From Salibacter sp031581065 (GTDB taxonomy: Bacteria; Bacteroidota; Bacteroidia; Flavobacteriales_G; Salibacteraceae), in assembly GCF_031581065.1 (NCBI RefSeq), contig NZ_JAVLBN010000033.1, positions 1-24,432 of the forward strand: DNA of 24,432 nucleotides. Direction: 5' to 3'. The position numbers and the translations under genes were made by a program. This document shows, in pieces, positions 7,387 through 15,431 of the stretch (position 1 is its first letter; each line of letters begins with the position of its first letter). Under the pieces are notes generated by a model. It had not been told where the DNA came from. It made no database searches and saw only the letters and a program-made list of their open reading frames with translations.

Positions 7387-9969
7387 ATGAAGAAATATTT
7401 ACTAACAGTCGCAGGGTTAGCATTAGCTGGCGGGTTAAGTGCTCAAACAGCCCTGCAAGATGTTCCTGAAGCCCCAAAGGCATTAAATGTTGCTGAAAGG
7501 ACATCAATTCAGAGTTACACATTTACCCGCTCTGGTGGAAATGCTCCAACAGCACTAAATGGTGACACGATCTTCGAGGAAACATTTGGTAACGGTTTAG
7601 CTGGAGATGGTTCTAACGGTGCATGGAGTTCATTTATATTGAATAATTCATCCGCTCCACTTGCTTGGGAATACCGTGGTCCAAACACATCCCCTGACAA
7701 CACAGAGGGCTCAATTGGAGCATATTCAGGTGTTACTCAAAATGAAAATGACCCAATTGCTTCAGCTACTTTAGCAAATGGTTTCATGATTTTTGACAGT
7801 GATTACCTCGATAATAATGGTAGCCCTCAAACAATGGGTAGTGGTCCGGTTCCTACACCACACATTGGTATTTTGGAAACTCCTACTATGGACTTTACAG
7901 GTTACCAAAGTATTTACTTGAGAATGACTTCTTACTTTAGAAGATTCCAGAGTACAGCTCATGTAGCATTTTCTACAGACGGAGGTATGACTTACCCTGA
8001 TACTATTGATATTTACACTGATGATTTTACAGTGAATGCAGCTACACCAAATGCTGAATTGATTTACGTTCCAATACCTTTTAATATTCCAGGTAACAAC
8101 AACGTAAAAGCTCAGTTTGTATTTGATGGAGCTACAATAAGTAATGCAAATGGTTCAGGATACTATTTCTGGCAAATTGATGACATTCAGTTTGTTCAGG
8201 GTCCTGACAACGATCTGGTCCTCGATGACAACTTCTTTAACTGGGGTCTAAATCAAGGTCAAAACTATTACTACGCTAACATTCCATTGAATCACGCTAG
8301 CACTGATACAGTTAATTTCAGTGGTGAATTGACAAACCAGGGCTCTCAAACACAACCAAATAGTAGAGTTGATGTGTTCTTTAATGGTTCTCTAGAAACT
8401 CAAACTACATCAAACCCAAGTTTGGCTACTGGTAGTTCAGATTCATTAGGAAATTCTGGTGATGTTATCATGAATAAAGCAATTGGTAATTACGCAATTG
8501 ACTTTGTTGCAAACTCTGACAACACAGATGATTTTCCAGTTAATGATACAGCTAACTTTAACTTGAATATAACAGAAGATGTTTATTCAAGAGCAGATGA
8601 TAGTATAACTTTAGACCAGGGTAACTTCTACCAGGGTTACAACTATGCTGTTGGTTTTAGCATGACAATTAAAGAAATCGATACGCTTGAATCAGTAGAT
8701 ATCTATTTCTCTAGTTTTTCTGCTGAAAATGCACAGGTTCAAATTTGCGTTTGGGATGCTAACTTTAACAATTTAACATCAACAGATCCAAATTCATTCT
8801 ACAACCTTGGAGCTGGCGACATTGGTGCATGGTCAAACTATGACATTACTGATCTTGAGCTTACTCCCGGTGATTACATCGTAGGTTTCCAAACGTTTGG
8901 TGACTCAGTATCGATGGCTCAAGGTCAACCAGGTGCTGATCCACAAACTGTATTTGTAAGGCCTGATAACAATGCAGCTCAAGACTGGTTCTTCACTAGC
9001 TTGAACCCTAAGATTAAAGCTAACGTTAAAGGATTTGCTTGTGATGAATTAACTGGTGACTTCAACGTTGATTCAGAAGCTTCTTGTGGTTTAGCTGACG
9101 GTCAGGCTACTGTTACTTTTGGCACTAACAACTACGATGTTGAATGGCCTGATGGTACAATGACTGCTACTAACTCAGGATTAGCAGCAGGTTCTTACAT
9201 GGTAACGATCTCTGATGCTAATGGATGTTCAGGTACAGTTGAAGTTATCATGACTAATGCGAATGCACCGCTATTTGGTGGTTACGATGTAACTGACGTT
9301 ACTTGTAATGGTGACAATGATGGATCGTTAACTGCTAATGCTACTGGTGGATCAACTCCTTATACATACACATGGAGTAATGGAGGATCTGGCCAAACAA
9401 TCTCTGGACTAGCTCCAGGCCAGTACAGCGTTACTATTACTGATGCAGGTGGATGTGAAACAGTTGGCGGAACTGAATTTGTTGATGAGCCTTCTCCACT
9501 TCAGTCTAATACAGATAAAGATGAAGCAGCTTCTGAAGTATCTGTAACGGCATCAGGTGGTACTAGCCCATACCAATATGAGTGGAGCAACGGTGACCAA
9601 TCTGCAACTTCTGTAGTTGATTCTACTGGAACTTACACTGTTACCATTACTGATGACAATGGTTGTATTACAACTGATTCTCAGTTTATCCAACCTACAG
9701 GTTATGGAGAATTAGCATTAACTAACAACATCAAAGTTTATCCAAACCCTAACAACGGTCAGTTTGAAGTTAACTTCAACGGTCTTAATGGTGCTTACGA
9801 CATTGTTGTTCGTAACATCGTAGGACAAACTGTTGCACAGGATAGAGTTAATGTTTCAGGAAACGCTCAAAAACGTTTCAACCTATCTGACATGAACAAA
9901 GGAATTTACCTAATTGAAGTTCAAGATCAAGAAGGTAAATCTGCGACATACAAAGTAGTTGTGAAGTAA
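7387..9969 (+). CDS. Secreted T9SS cargo protein with SprB-like repeats
   Basis: Product of 860 residues, exported by Sec and then by the type IX system. A signal peptide covers about residues 1-20 (MKKYLLTVAGLALAGGLSAQ). Residues about 60-270 look like a MAM/jelly-roll type binding domain starting GDTIFEETFGNG. A beta-rich middle region with NDLVLDDNFFNWG follows. Three SprB-like repeats lie at about 549-620, 623-700 and 703-770; the second is the most typical (DVTCNGDNDGSLTANATGG, then YTWSNGG and GLAPGQYSVTITDAGGC). The last ~80 residues are a type A sorting domain (VYPNPNNGQFEVNF ... KGIYLIEVQDQEG). It is read from its own promoter and terminated by a strong hairpin. Its codon use is more A/T- and GGT/GCT-rich than neighbouring genes, and it lacks the dispersed GGTCAGADCC word, which fits high expression or separate selection. 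Likely a surface adhesin or released protein; ligand unknown. Confidence 0.93.
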   Translation: MKKYLLTVAGLALAGGLSAQTALQDVPEAPKALNVAERTSIQSYTFTRSGGNAPTALNGDTIFEETFGNGLAGDGSNGAWSSFILNNSSAPLAWEYRGPNTSPDNTEGSIGAYSGVTQNENDPIASATLANGFMIFDSDYLDNNGSPQTMGSGPVPTPHIGILETPTMDFTGYQSIYLRMTSYFRRFQSTAHVAFSTDGGMTYPDTIDIYTDDFTVNAATPNAELIYVPIPFNIPGNNNVKAQFVFDGATISNANGSGYYFWQIDDIQFVQGPDNDLVLDDNFFNWGLNQGQNYYYANIPLNHASTDTVNFSGELTNQGSQTQPNSRVDVFFNGSLETQTTSNPSLATGSSDSLGNSGDVIMNKAIGNYAIDFVANSDNTDDFPVNDTANFNLNITEDVYSRADDSITLDQGNFYQGYNYAVGFSMTIKEIDTLESVDIYFSSFSAENAQVQICVWDANFNNLTSTDPNSFYNLGAGDIGAWSNYDITDLELTPGDYIVGFQTFGDSVSMAQGQPGADPQTVFVRPDNNAAQDWFFTSLNPKIKANVKGFACDELTGDFNVDSEASCGLADGQATVTFGTNNYDVEWPDGTMTATNSGLAAGSYMVTISDANGCSGTVEVIMTNANAPLFGGYDVTDVTCNGDNDGSLTANATGGSTPYTYTWSNGGSGQTISGLAPGQYSVTITDAGGCETVGGTEFVDEPSPLQSNTDKDEAASEVSVTASGGTSPYQYEWSNGDQSATSVVDSTGTYTVTITDDNGCITTDSQFIQPTGYGELALTNNIKVYPNPNNGQFEVNFNGLNGAYDIVVRNIVGQTVAQDRVNVSGNAQKRFNLSDMNKGIYLIEVQDQEGKSATYKVVVK

Positions 9970-9990
9970 TTCCAACTCCTTTAAATCAAC

Positions 9991-10023
9991 AAAAAAGGCT
10001 TCTCAAACGAGAAGCCTTTTTTT
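9991..10023. terminator. Strong bidirectional intrinsic terminator
   Basis: GGCTTCTC (9997-10004), loop AAAC, GAGAAGCC (10009-10016), flanked by six A and seven T, so an 8-pair GC-containing stem is extended by A-T pairs with a U-run on either strand. It lies between the convergent T9SS cargo gene and prfB and can end both transcripts. Confidence 0.92.
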
Positions 10024-10051
10024 ATGCCTTTAAATAAAGAAAATGACTTGA

Positions 10052-11153
10052 TTAGTCCTCTTTCTTGCTACCGCCAAATTCCATAAGATACCCCTTGATA
10101 AACTTATCGAGGTCCCCATCCATGACTGCCTGAACATTGGAAGTCTCAACATCAGTCCTTACATCCTTTACCATTTTATATGGGTGGAATACATAACTGC
10201 GAATTTGAGAACCCCACTCAATTTTTTTCTTATCTCCTTCTATTGAATCTCGCTCTTCAAGACGCTTACGCATCTCAATTTCGTAGAGCTTAGATTTCAA
10301 TAGACGCATTGCATTCTCTTTATTCTTGAGCTGAGAACGAGTTTCAGTATTGCGAATGATAATCCCTGATGGTTTGTGCTCTAATCGCACACCAGTCTCA
10401 ACTTTATTGACGTTTTGACCACCTGCACCACCGGATCTGAATGTTTCCCAATTGATATCTGATTGATGAACCTCAATCTCGATAGTATCATCTATTACGG
10501 GATAGACGAAAACAGAAGCAAAAGAAGTATGACGCCTAGAGTTCGAGTCAAAAGGTGAAATTCTAACGAGTCGGTGGACACCATTCTCTCCTTTTAAATA
10601 TCCGTAAGCAAACTCACCCTGTATCTCAATCGTAACAGATTTAATACCGGCTTCATCGCCCTTTTGGTAGTCGATTTCCTTTACTTTAAAATTGCTTTTT
10701 TCTGCCCACATCAAGTACATGCGATAGAGCATTGAAGCCCAATCCTGGCTTTCTGTACCGCCTGCTCCGGGATTTATTTCAAGTACAGCATCGAGCTCGT
10801 CTTCGGGTTCTGAAAGCATGTTTTTAAACTCCAGATCCTCAATGCCTTCAATTATTTGAGAGTAGGTTTTATCAATTTCTTCTTCAGATCCTTCGCCACT
10901 TTCATGAAACTCGATTAATACCTCGAGTTCATCCTTCTTTTCACTAATAGCATCAAAAGCTGTAGTCCAGTTTTTGAGTCTTTTAATCTCTTTAAGTATG
11001 GACTCAGCTTTTTTGGGATCATCCCAAAACTCAGGATCCTGAGACTTGAGTTCTTTTTCCTTTATCTCTTCACGCTTACTATCCAGGTCAAAGATACCCC
11101 CTTAACGCATCCAGGCGCCCGGTTAATTTCTTCAAATCGTCTTGTGAAACCAT
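10052..11153 (-). CDS. prfB: Peptide chain release factor 2 (+1 programmed frameshift)
   Basis: RF2 ends translation at UGA and UAA. It is encoded in two frames. An ATG at 11153 opens 21 codons, ending at CTT followed by TGA (11090-11088). The ribosome skips one base (T11090) and resumes at GAC from 11089, giving 345 more residues and 366 in total, the normal RF2 length. The slip site is the textbook one: SD-like AGGGGG, TAT, CTT, TGA, C. In the fused product the anticodon-like SPF is at about 199-201 (RISPFDSNSRRH) and the catalytic GGQ at about 244-246 (SGGAGGQNVNK). The start lies one base after the recX stop (TAA-T-ATG), so it is the last gene of the rng-recX-prfB stretch. RF2 abundance controls the frameshift in well-studied species, since slow UGA recognition favours slipping. 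This is not a broken gene. Confidence 0.96.
11087..11102 (-). promoter_or_regulatory. RF2 autoregulatory +1 frameshift site
   Basis: Read on the minus strand: AGGGGG (11102-11097), TAT, CTT, TGA, C. The SD-like hexamer lies three bases before the CTT slippery codon, the spacing that stimulates +1 slippage in E. coli prfB. The stop is UGA followed by C, a weak termination context. Confidence 0.95.
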
Positions 11154-11154
11154 A

Positions 11155-11631
11155 TTACAAGTTGTTGTTAATCCAATCCCAAATCAGGTTATTCTCAAAG
11201 CCTCTACTCTGTAAAAACCTCAACAATGAGGCTTTTCTCTCTTTCAATGGCTTTGATTTGATCAGGTTTAATTTTGTTTTAGCTTCTTTTTCCAAAATAC
11301 CAAGGTACTCATCCTGCGAAACTTCATTTAAAGCAAGTTCAATATTGTAATTAGAGATTTGCTTTTCTTTTAGTTTGTATGAAATTTTCAGTTTTCCCCA
11401 TCCTTTTGAACGGAGCTTACCTCTTACAAATGATTCAGTATAGCGCTGTTCATTAATGAAGTCTTGAGATATCAATTCTGCAAGCACCTCTTCACTATCA
11501 TTATGATTCATGCCCCAGTCTCGAAGTTTCTTGTAAACTTCACTTTGACAGCGCTCCTGATAAGCGCAGTATTTCATCGCTTTGGTCAGAGCCTGATGAA
11601 CCGTATATACATGTTGCTTGCCGAACGACAT
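11155..11631 (-). CDS. recX: Regulatory protein RecX
   Basis: Product of 158 residues. RecX proteins bind RecA filaments and limit RecA activity in the cytoplasm. The family's tandem three-helix layout is visible: AMKYCAYQERCQSEVYKKLRDWG (helices 1-2, with the common R-x-x-E-V-x-x-K-L pattern), then LAELISQDFINEQRYTESFVRGKLRSKGWGKLKI, the most conserved RecX stretch (F-x-x-x-x-R-Y-x-x-x-F-x-R-x-K). Two weaker repeats follow. The ATG at 11631 lies 7 bases after the rng stop, and the stop is one base before the prfB start, so rng-recX-prfB are probably co-transcribed. recA is not in the window. One GGTCAGAGCC word lies at 11584-11593, encoding ALT. Confidence 0.88.
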   Translation of the reverse strand: MSFGKQHVYTVHQALTKAMKYCAYQERCQSEVYKKLRDWGMNHNDSEEVLAELISQDFINEQRYTESFVRGKLRSKGWGKLKISYKLKEKQISNYNIELALNEVSQDEYLGILEKEAKTKLNLIKSKPLKERKASLLRFLQSRGFENNLIWDWINNNL

Positions 11632-11638
11632 AGCAAAA

Positions 11639-13195
11639 TCAATTGGTTGTCACTTCTTCATTGGAGGCATTGATCAACTTGAACTTCATGAGTGGATAAG
11701 CAGTTCTGGGCTGAATTTTAATCCAGCGTTTGTAGTTCATGAACCATTTCCACTGGTATTTCTTTTTGTTCTGTTTGAAGTAAGCATCAATAAATGGATG
11801 AACCTTAATTAGGGCAACTTTTTCATTTTGATCTTCAATAGCAAAACGCAAAGCATTTTCGATATCATCGATGAGTAGAATTGTAGCCTGAACTTCCTGA
11901 GTATCGCCATCTTTTGTGGGAATTTCCTCAGCCGTTTTAATGTCCATTTCAGGCCTCACGCGCTGTCTCGTGATCTGAACAAGTCCAAACTTACTGGGAG
12001 GTAAAACATAGTGTTTGGCCCTGTCGAGTTTCATTACTTCATTAACCTTATTGAACAGAGTCTTGCGATTGTTGGAATCCTGCATATCGATAAAATCGAC
12101 AACAATGATACCTCCCATATCTCTCAACCTTAGTTGACGAGCTATTTCCTCAGCTGCTTCGAGATTCGTTCGCAACGCATTGCGTTCCTGAGAATCTTCT
12201 TTTTTAGCCGTGTTTCCGCTGTTCACGTCAATGACATGAAGTGCCTCAGTGTGTTCAACCACTAAATAAGCACCACTTGACATGGTAACATTCTTACCGA
12301 ATGAGCCTTTGATTTGGCGTTCCACACCAAAGTGATCAAATATGCTTTTCTTTCCCTTGTATTGACGGCAAATCTTTGCCTGATCTGGGGAAATACTCTT
12401 CATGTAGTTTTGAATTTCTTTGTACAACTTTTCTTCATTAACGACTATGTTGTTAAAAGAATCATTCAAAACATCACGCAAAAGTGCAGATGTACGATCG
12501 AGTTCTCCCAAAACCCTAACCGGTGGATTAGCACTTTTGAGGTTATGAAAACACTCATCCCACTTTTGCAACAACTCTCTGAGGTCACGATCGAGATCCG
12601 CAACTTTTTTGTTTTCAGCTACGGTTCTGACTATGATGCCAAAGTTGTTTGGCTTAATACTGTGTACCAGACGTCTTAATCGGTCTTTTTCCTTGCGATG
12701 TTTAATCTTGGAAGAGACCGAGACCTTGTCTGTAAAGGGGACTAAAACCAGATACCTCCCGGCAATACTCAACTCAGTTGAAATGCGGGGGCCTTTAGTT
12801 GAAATTGGCTCTTTCGCTATTTGGACAAGAATTTCCTGACCTGGCTTTAGTACTTCTTTAATGTTGCCACCTTTATTTATATCAGGTAGTAACTTAAAGT
12901 TTTTAAGGTTAGAGGCATTCGCTTTTTTCGAACGAACATCTCCCAAATACGACAATACATTTGCTGCCTGAGGACCCAAGTCAAAGTAATGCAAGAAAGC
13001 ATCTTTTGAGTACCCAACATCAACAAATGCAGCATTTAACCCGGGAACGAGTTTTTTAACTCTTCCCAGGTACAAATCACCTACTGTGTAGTCGTTATTG
13101 TGTTTTTCCTTATGTAATTCAACCAGCTTCTTATCCTCGAGCAGCGCAATCTCAACTTCTTTATTTGTAACATTTACAATGAGATCTTTTTTCAC
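11639..13195 (-). CDS. rng: Ribonuclease E/G family endoribonuclease
   Basis: Product of 518 residues, RNase G-like in length, without the long degradosome-binding tail of E. coli RNase E. It cuts single-stranded AU-rich RNA and takes part in rRNA 5' processing and mRNA decay. An S1 domain begins near residue 35 (GDLYLGRVKKLVPGLNAAFVDVG). The catalytic core carries HVIDVNSG and the metal-binding MGGIIVVDFIDM with the two acidic residues, then the RQRVRPE segment. The start codon is GTG at 13195; there is no plausible ATG nearby. A GC-rich hairpin (13236-13252) lies 40 bases upstream. It belongs to the minus-strand HU-TPR-COX24-rng-recX-prfB series, conserved at least in part across Bacteroidota. 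Confidence 0.94.
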   Translation of the reverse strand: MKKDLIVNVTNKEVEIALLEDKKLVELHKEKHNNDYTVGDLYLGRVKKLVPGLNAAFVDVGYSKDAFLHYFDLGPQAANVLSYLGDVRSKKANASNLKNFKLLPDINKGGNIKEVLKPGQEILVQIAKEPISTKGPRISTELSIAGRYLVLVPFTDKVSVSSKIKHRKEKDRLRRLVHSIKPNNFGIIVRTVAENKKVADLDRDLRELLQKWDECFHNLKSANPPVRVLGELDRTSALLRDVLNDSFNNIVVNEEKLYKEIQNYMKSISPDQAKICRQYKGKKSIFDHFGVERQIKGSFGKNVTMSSGAYLVVEHTEALHVIDVNSGNTAKKEDSQERNALRTNLEAAEEIARQLRLRDMGGIIVVDFIDMQDSNNRKTLFNKVNEVMKLDRAKHYVLPPSKFGLVQITRQRVRPEMDIKTAEEIPTKDGDTQEVQATILLIDDIENALRFAIEDQNEKVALIKVHPFIDAYFKQNKKKYQWKWFMNYKRWIKIQPRTAYPLMKFKLINASNEEVTTN

Positions 13196-13235
13196 GTAAT
13201 GTCAATTTAGAAGTGAAAAACGCTAAAATGAGGAA

Positions 13236-13252
13236 AGCCCCTCGTGGGGGCT
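13236..13252 (-). terminator. GC-rich hairpin between the COX24-like gene and rng
   Basis: AGCCCC (13236-13241), loop TCGTG, GGGGCT (13247-13252): a 6-pair stem with five G-C pairs. On the minus strand it is followed by TTTCCTCATTTT, a broken U-run. It could be a partial terminator or attenuator that reduces read-through into rng, or an RNase processing site in the rng leader. Confidence 0.5.
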
Positions 13253-13274
13253 AAGGAAAGAATACGTTATTGAA

Positions 13275-13367
13275 TTACTTTCTCTTTTTGTGACGATTTT
13301 TACGTAAGCGTTTTTTACGTTTATGAGTCGCCATCTTATGTCTTTTTCTCTTCTTTCCGCTTGGCAT
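13275..13367 (-). CDS. Tiny basic AURKAIP1/COX24-domain protein
   Basis: A 30-residue ORF, MPSGKKRKRHKMATHKRKKR followed by LRKNRHKKRK, with 20 Lys/Arg residues and no acidic ones. I recognise it as the small Bacteroidota protein usually annotated as AURKAIP1/COX24 domain-containing, related to the C-terminal domain of the mitochondrial ribosomal protein mS38. The KKRKRHKxATHKRKKR core is characteristic. By analogy it probably binds the ribosome; this is inference. Its ATG lies one base after the TPR gene's stop (TAA-T-ATG), the same arrangement as recX/prfB, so it is translated from the HU-TPR transcript. It is easily missed because of its length. Confidence 0.88.
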   Translation of the reverse strand: MPSGKKRKRHKMATHKRKKRLRKNRHKKRK

Positions 13368-13368
13368 A

Positions 13369-13893
13369 TTAATTCTTTTTAAGTTCTTTAAAAAATTCTT
13401 TTCCCTGCTTCAGCAGCTCAGGATTATCAGCGTTGTCTACGACAAACTCCATCCTTTTGCTTGCTGATAGCGTATCACCTTCATTAGCGTTTACAACAGC
13501 TAACAGGTAATGCGCTTCAATAAAGTTAGTATCGAGTTCAATTACGCGTTCAAATCGTGAAACGGCTTTTTCGAGCTGCCCTGTTTGAATAGACAGCGCG
13601 CCAAGTTCCATTTGAACACGAATATTTTCAGGGTTGTTTTGAGCAATTTCACGCAATTTCATGATCCCGGCCATTGGGGCCTCGCTTCTCACTTTTACGA
13701 GAGCAGAATCAATTTGTGCATTGATATCACTTTTTTCAGATCCTGATGAACTGCTTTGACTTTTTACGTCTTTTTTGGTATTTTGTTTAGCAGCAACTTC
13801 TTTTTCGTTCGGGGTAGTTCGAGCAAAAAATAGTGCTGCACCTATGGCAACAGCACTCAGAATGATAATTATTTGTAATCCGCTAAATTTCAA
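13369..13893 (-). CDS. Membrane-anchored TPR protein
   Basis: Product of 174 residues. An N-terminal hydrophobic helix (LQIIIILSAVAIGAALFFA, about 6-24) acts as an uncleaved anchor or signal sequence. A polar Ser/Lys-rich linker (about 30-60) precedes about two and a half TPR repeats, seen in ENIRVQMELGALSIQTGQLE and TNFIEAHYLLAVVNANEGD. TPR proteins hold protein partners; the partner is unknown. The start codon is TTG at 13893, since an in-frame stop lies just upstream and no ATG occurs before the TPR region. It sits 11 bases after the HU gene and one base before the COX24-like gene, so it is translated with ribosome- and RNA-related genes, an order I know from other Bacteroidota. Confidence 0.8.
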   Translation of the reverse strand: MKFSGLQIIIILSAVAIGAALFFARTTPNEKEVAAKQNTKKDVKSQSSSSGSEKSDINAQIDSALVKVRSEAPMAGIMKLREIAQNNPENIRVQMELGALSIQTGQLEKAVSRFERVIELDTNFIEAHYLLAVVNANEGDTLSASKRMEFVVDNADNPELLKQGKEFFKELKKN

Positions 13894-13904
13894 ATGTCAA
13901 TTAA

Positions 13905-14198
13905 TTACTTTTTAACTTTAACGTTTTCTTTAACGTCATTCAAAAACGTCTTGGCCGGCTTAAATGCTGGAATATTGTGAGCAGGAATAATAATTGTTGT
14001 ATTCTTTGAAATGTTACGACCAGTTTTTTCAGCACGTTTCTTAACGATAAACGAACCAAAGCCTCTCAAGTAAACATTCTCTCCCTTTGTCAATGCTGCT
14101 TTAACCTGTTCCATGAAAGTTTCTACAGTTGCCTGCACCATCACCTTTTCGATTCCTGTTTCATCAGAGATTTCTGTAACGATATCTGCCTTAGTCAT
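13905..14198 (-). CDS. HU/IHF-family DNA-binding protein
   Basis: Product of 97 residues, a histone-like protein that bends and compacts DNA as a dimer. The family pattern is clear: MTKADIVTEISDETGIEKVMV (N-terminal helices), GENVYLRGFGSFIVKKRAEKTG (the GFGxF signature), then the DNA-binding arm with the proline tip (IIIPAHNIPAFKPAK). The Bacteroidota form often has the short Lys-rich tail seen here (NVKVKK). First gene of the minus-strand series leading to rng and prfB, with a good -7 box 52 bases upstream of its ATG. It is divergent from mutY. Confidence 0.95.
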   Translation of the reverse strand: MTKADIVTEISDETGIEKVMVQATVETFMEQVKAALTKGENVYLRGFGSFIVKKRAEKTGRNISKNTTIIIPAHNIPAFKPAKTFLNDVKENVKVKK

Positions 14199-14249
14199 AA
14201 TTGTAAGTCTTTAATTATTACGGTTTTATAATTTCTGTTTCGAGGTCTG

Positions 14250-14257
14250 CAAAGATA
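14250..14257 (-). promoter_or_regulatory. -7 element for the HU-rng operon
   Basis: On the minus strand TATCTTTG (14257-14250) matches TAnnTTTG exactly. The transcript would begin near 14243, about 45 bases before the HU start. The -33 region is poor (a TTTCG-like stretch near 14274-14278). Confidence 0.5.
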
Positions 14258-14265
14258 CTGTAATA

Positions 14266-14299
14266 TTTGTAATGCGAAAATAATTTCAATGTATTTTTG
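14266..14299 (+). promoter_or_regulatory. mutY promoter
   Basis: TTTG at 14266-14269, then 22 bases, then TATTTTTG at 14292-14299, fitting the Bacteroidota consensus. Transcription would start near 14306, about 15 bases before the mutY ATG. It is back to back with the HU promoter. Confidence 0.6.
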
Positions 14300-14320
14300 A
14301 AATCTTAAAAATGAAAATGC

Positions 14321-15382
14321 ATGAATTTTGCTAATGAGCTAATCAATTGGTACCAAAAGAACAAGCGCTCATTACCGTGGCGTAACACCAAAAAACCCTA
14401 TAAAATATGGCTCTCTGAAATCATCCTCCAGCAAACGAGAGTAGACCAGGGAAAATCATATTATTTAAAGTTTGAAAAAGAGTTTCCCACAGTGAGCTCG
14501 TTAGCTAAAGCTGACGAACAAAAAGTGCTCAATATGTGGCAGGGTTTAGGATATTACAGCAGGGCCAGAAATCTCAAAAAAGCAGCTGACCAGGTAATAT
14601 CTGATTTTAATGGTGTCTTTCCAACTGACTACAAAGAGTTGTTAAAACTGAAAGGTGTGGGGAAATACACGGCAGCCGCTGTCGCTTCTTTTTCAAAAAA
14701 CGAACGTGTTCCGGTAGTTGACGGCAATGTTTATCGCGTTATTAGTCGGTATTTGAATATTGATGAGCCAATTAATACTCCAAAATCTTACAAGATCTTT
14801 AGTGAAGCTGCTCTTGAGCTCATGGAAAACTGCAGGCCCGATGAATTCAATCAGGCCATAATGGAATTTGGCGCGCTTCACTGTACTCCAACAAATCCAA
14901 AATGCAACGAATGTCCGCTCAGCTATAATTGTACTGCTCTGGCTCTCAACATCGTTAAAGACCTCCCTGTAAAAAAGAAAAAAAGCAAAGTCAAAGAGCG
15001 TTTCTTCAATTTCATCATCACGAACAATGCGAGCGGATTTGCAATTGAAAAACGCAACCAAAAAGGAATTTGGCAAAACCTCTACCAGTTCCCGATGATT
15101 GAAACCTCTAACCATAAGCACGAATTCAGTGAATTGAAAAAGCTTATTGAAACTGATGACCGCTTTGAGAACCACAAGGTGAGACAGGTGACGCAAATCG
15201 GATCTGACCGAAAACATTTGCTGAGCCACCAAAGAATTTGGGCGCGTTTTTATGAAGTTGAGTTTGATGAGGAAACCAACAATCAAAAAAAATTAGTCAG
15301 AACCAAATCGCTTGAGCACTACCCAATACCGAGATTAATTGAGCGATTTGTTGAAGAGGAGGCTCCTCATTATTTGAAATAG
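14321..15382 (+). CDS. mutY: A/G-specific adenine glycosylase MutY
   Basis: Product of 353 residues that removes adenine mispaired with 8-oxoguanine. The catalytic Glu is E33 in LSEIILQQTRV. The helix-hairpin-helix is LKLKGVGKYTAAAVASF, with the catalytic Asp D134 in PVVDGNVYR. A [4Fe-4S] cluster is bound by C188-x6-C195-x2-C198-x5-C204. The C-terminal Nudix-like domain (about 225-353) recognises 8-oxoG and carries the expected xSH motif in HLLSHQRIWARF. An ATG at 14311 is in another frame and opens only a 7-codon ORF, so 14321 is the start. A dispersed GGTCAGATCC word (15200-15209) and a one-base variant (15295-15304) lie in the 3' part. The ssb promoter overlaps the last codons. Confidence 0.97.
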   Translation: MNFANELINWYQKNKRSLPWRNTKKPYKIWLSEIILQQTRVDQGKSYYLKFEKEFPTVSSLAKADEQKVLNMWQGLGYYSRARNLKKAADQVISDFNGVFPTDYKELLKLKGVGKYTAAAVASFSKNERVPVVDGNVYRVISRYLNIDEPINTPKSYKIFSEAALELMENCRPDEFNQAIMEFGALHCTPTNPKCNECPLSYNCTALALNIVKDLPVKKKKSKVKERFFNFIITNNASGFAIEKRNQKGIWQNLYQFPMIETSNHKHEFSELKKLIETDDRFENHKVRQVTQIGSDRKHLLSHQRIWARFYEVEFDEETNNQKKLVRTKSLEHYPIPRLIERFVEEEAPHYLK

Positions 15383-15403
15383 CCTGTGTTTTACTTAGCT
15401 TTG
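15373..15403 (+). promoter_or_regulatory. ssb-gldE-gldD promoter
   Basis: TTTG (15373-15376), 19 bases, TAGCTTTG (15396-15403): near-ideal spacing and sequence for the Bacteroidota housekeeping promoter. The -33 lies inside the mutY 3' end. The leader would be about 20 bases. Confidence 0.7.
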
Positions 15404-15431
15404 TTTACTACTTTAAAAATAAAGACAAATT

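Noticed and set aside
10052..11153. prfB as a pseudogene or sequencing frameshift
   Set aside because: The break falls exactly at the conserved AGGGGG-TAT-CTT-TGA-C programmed slip site and the joined product has normal RF2 length.
14311..14334. Seven-codon ORF (MKMHEFC) overlapping the mutY start as a regulatory leader peptide
   Set aside because: It is one of many chance mini-ORFs in AT-rich DNA and has no supporting signal.
14693..15286. 197-codon minus-strand open frame antisense to mutY
   Set aside because: mutY has intact catalytic and Fe-S motifs here; the antisense product has no recognisable features and no promoter.
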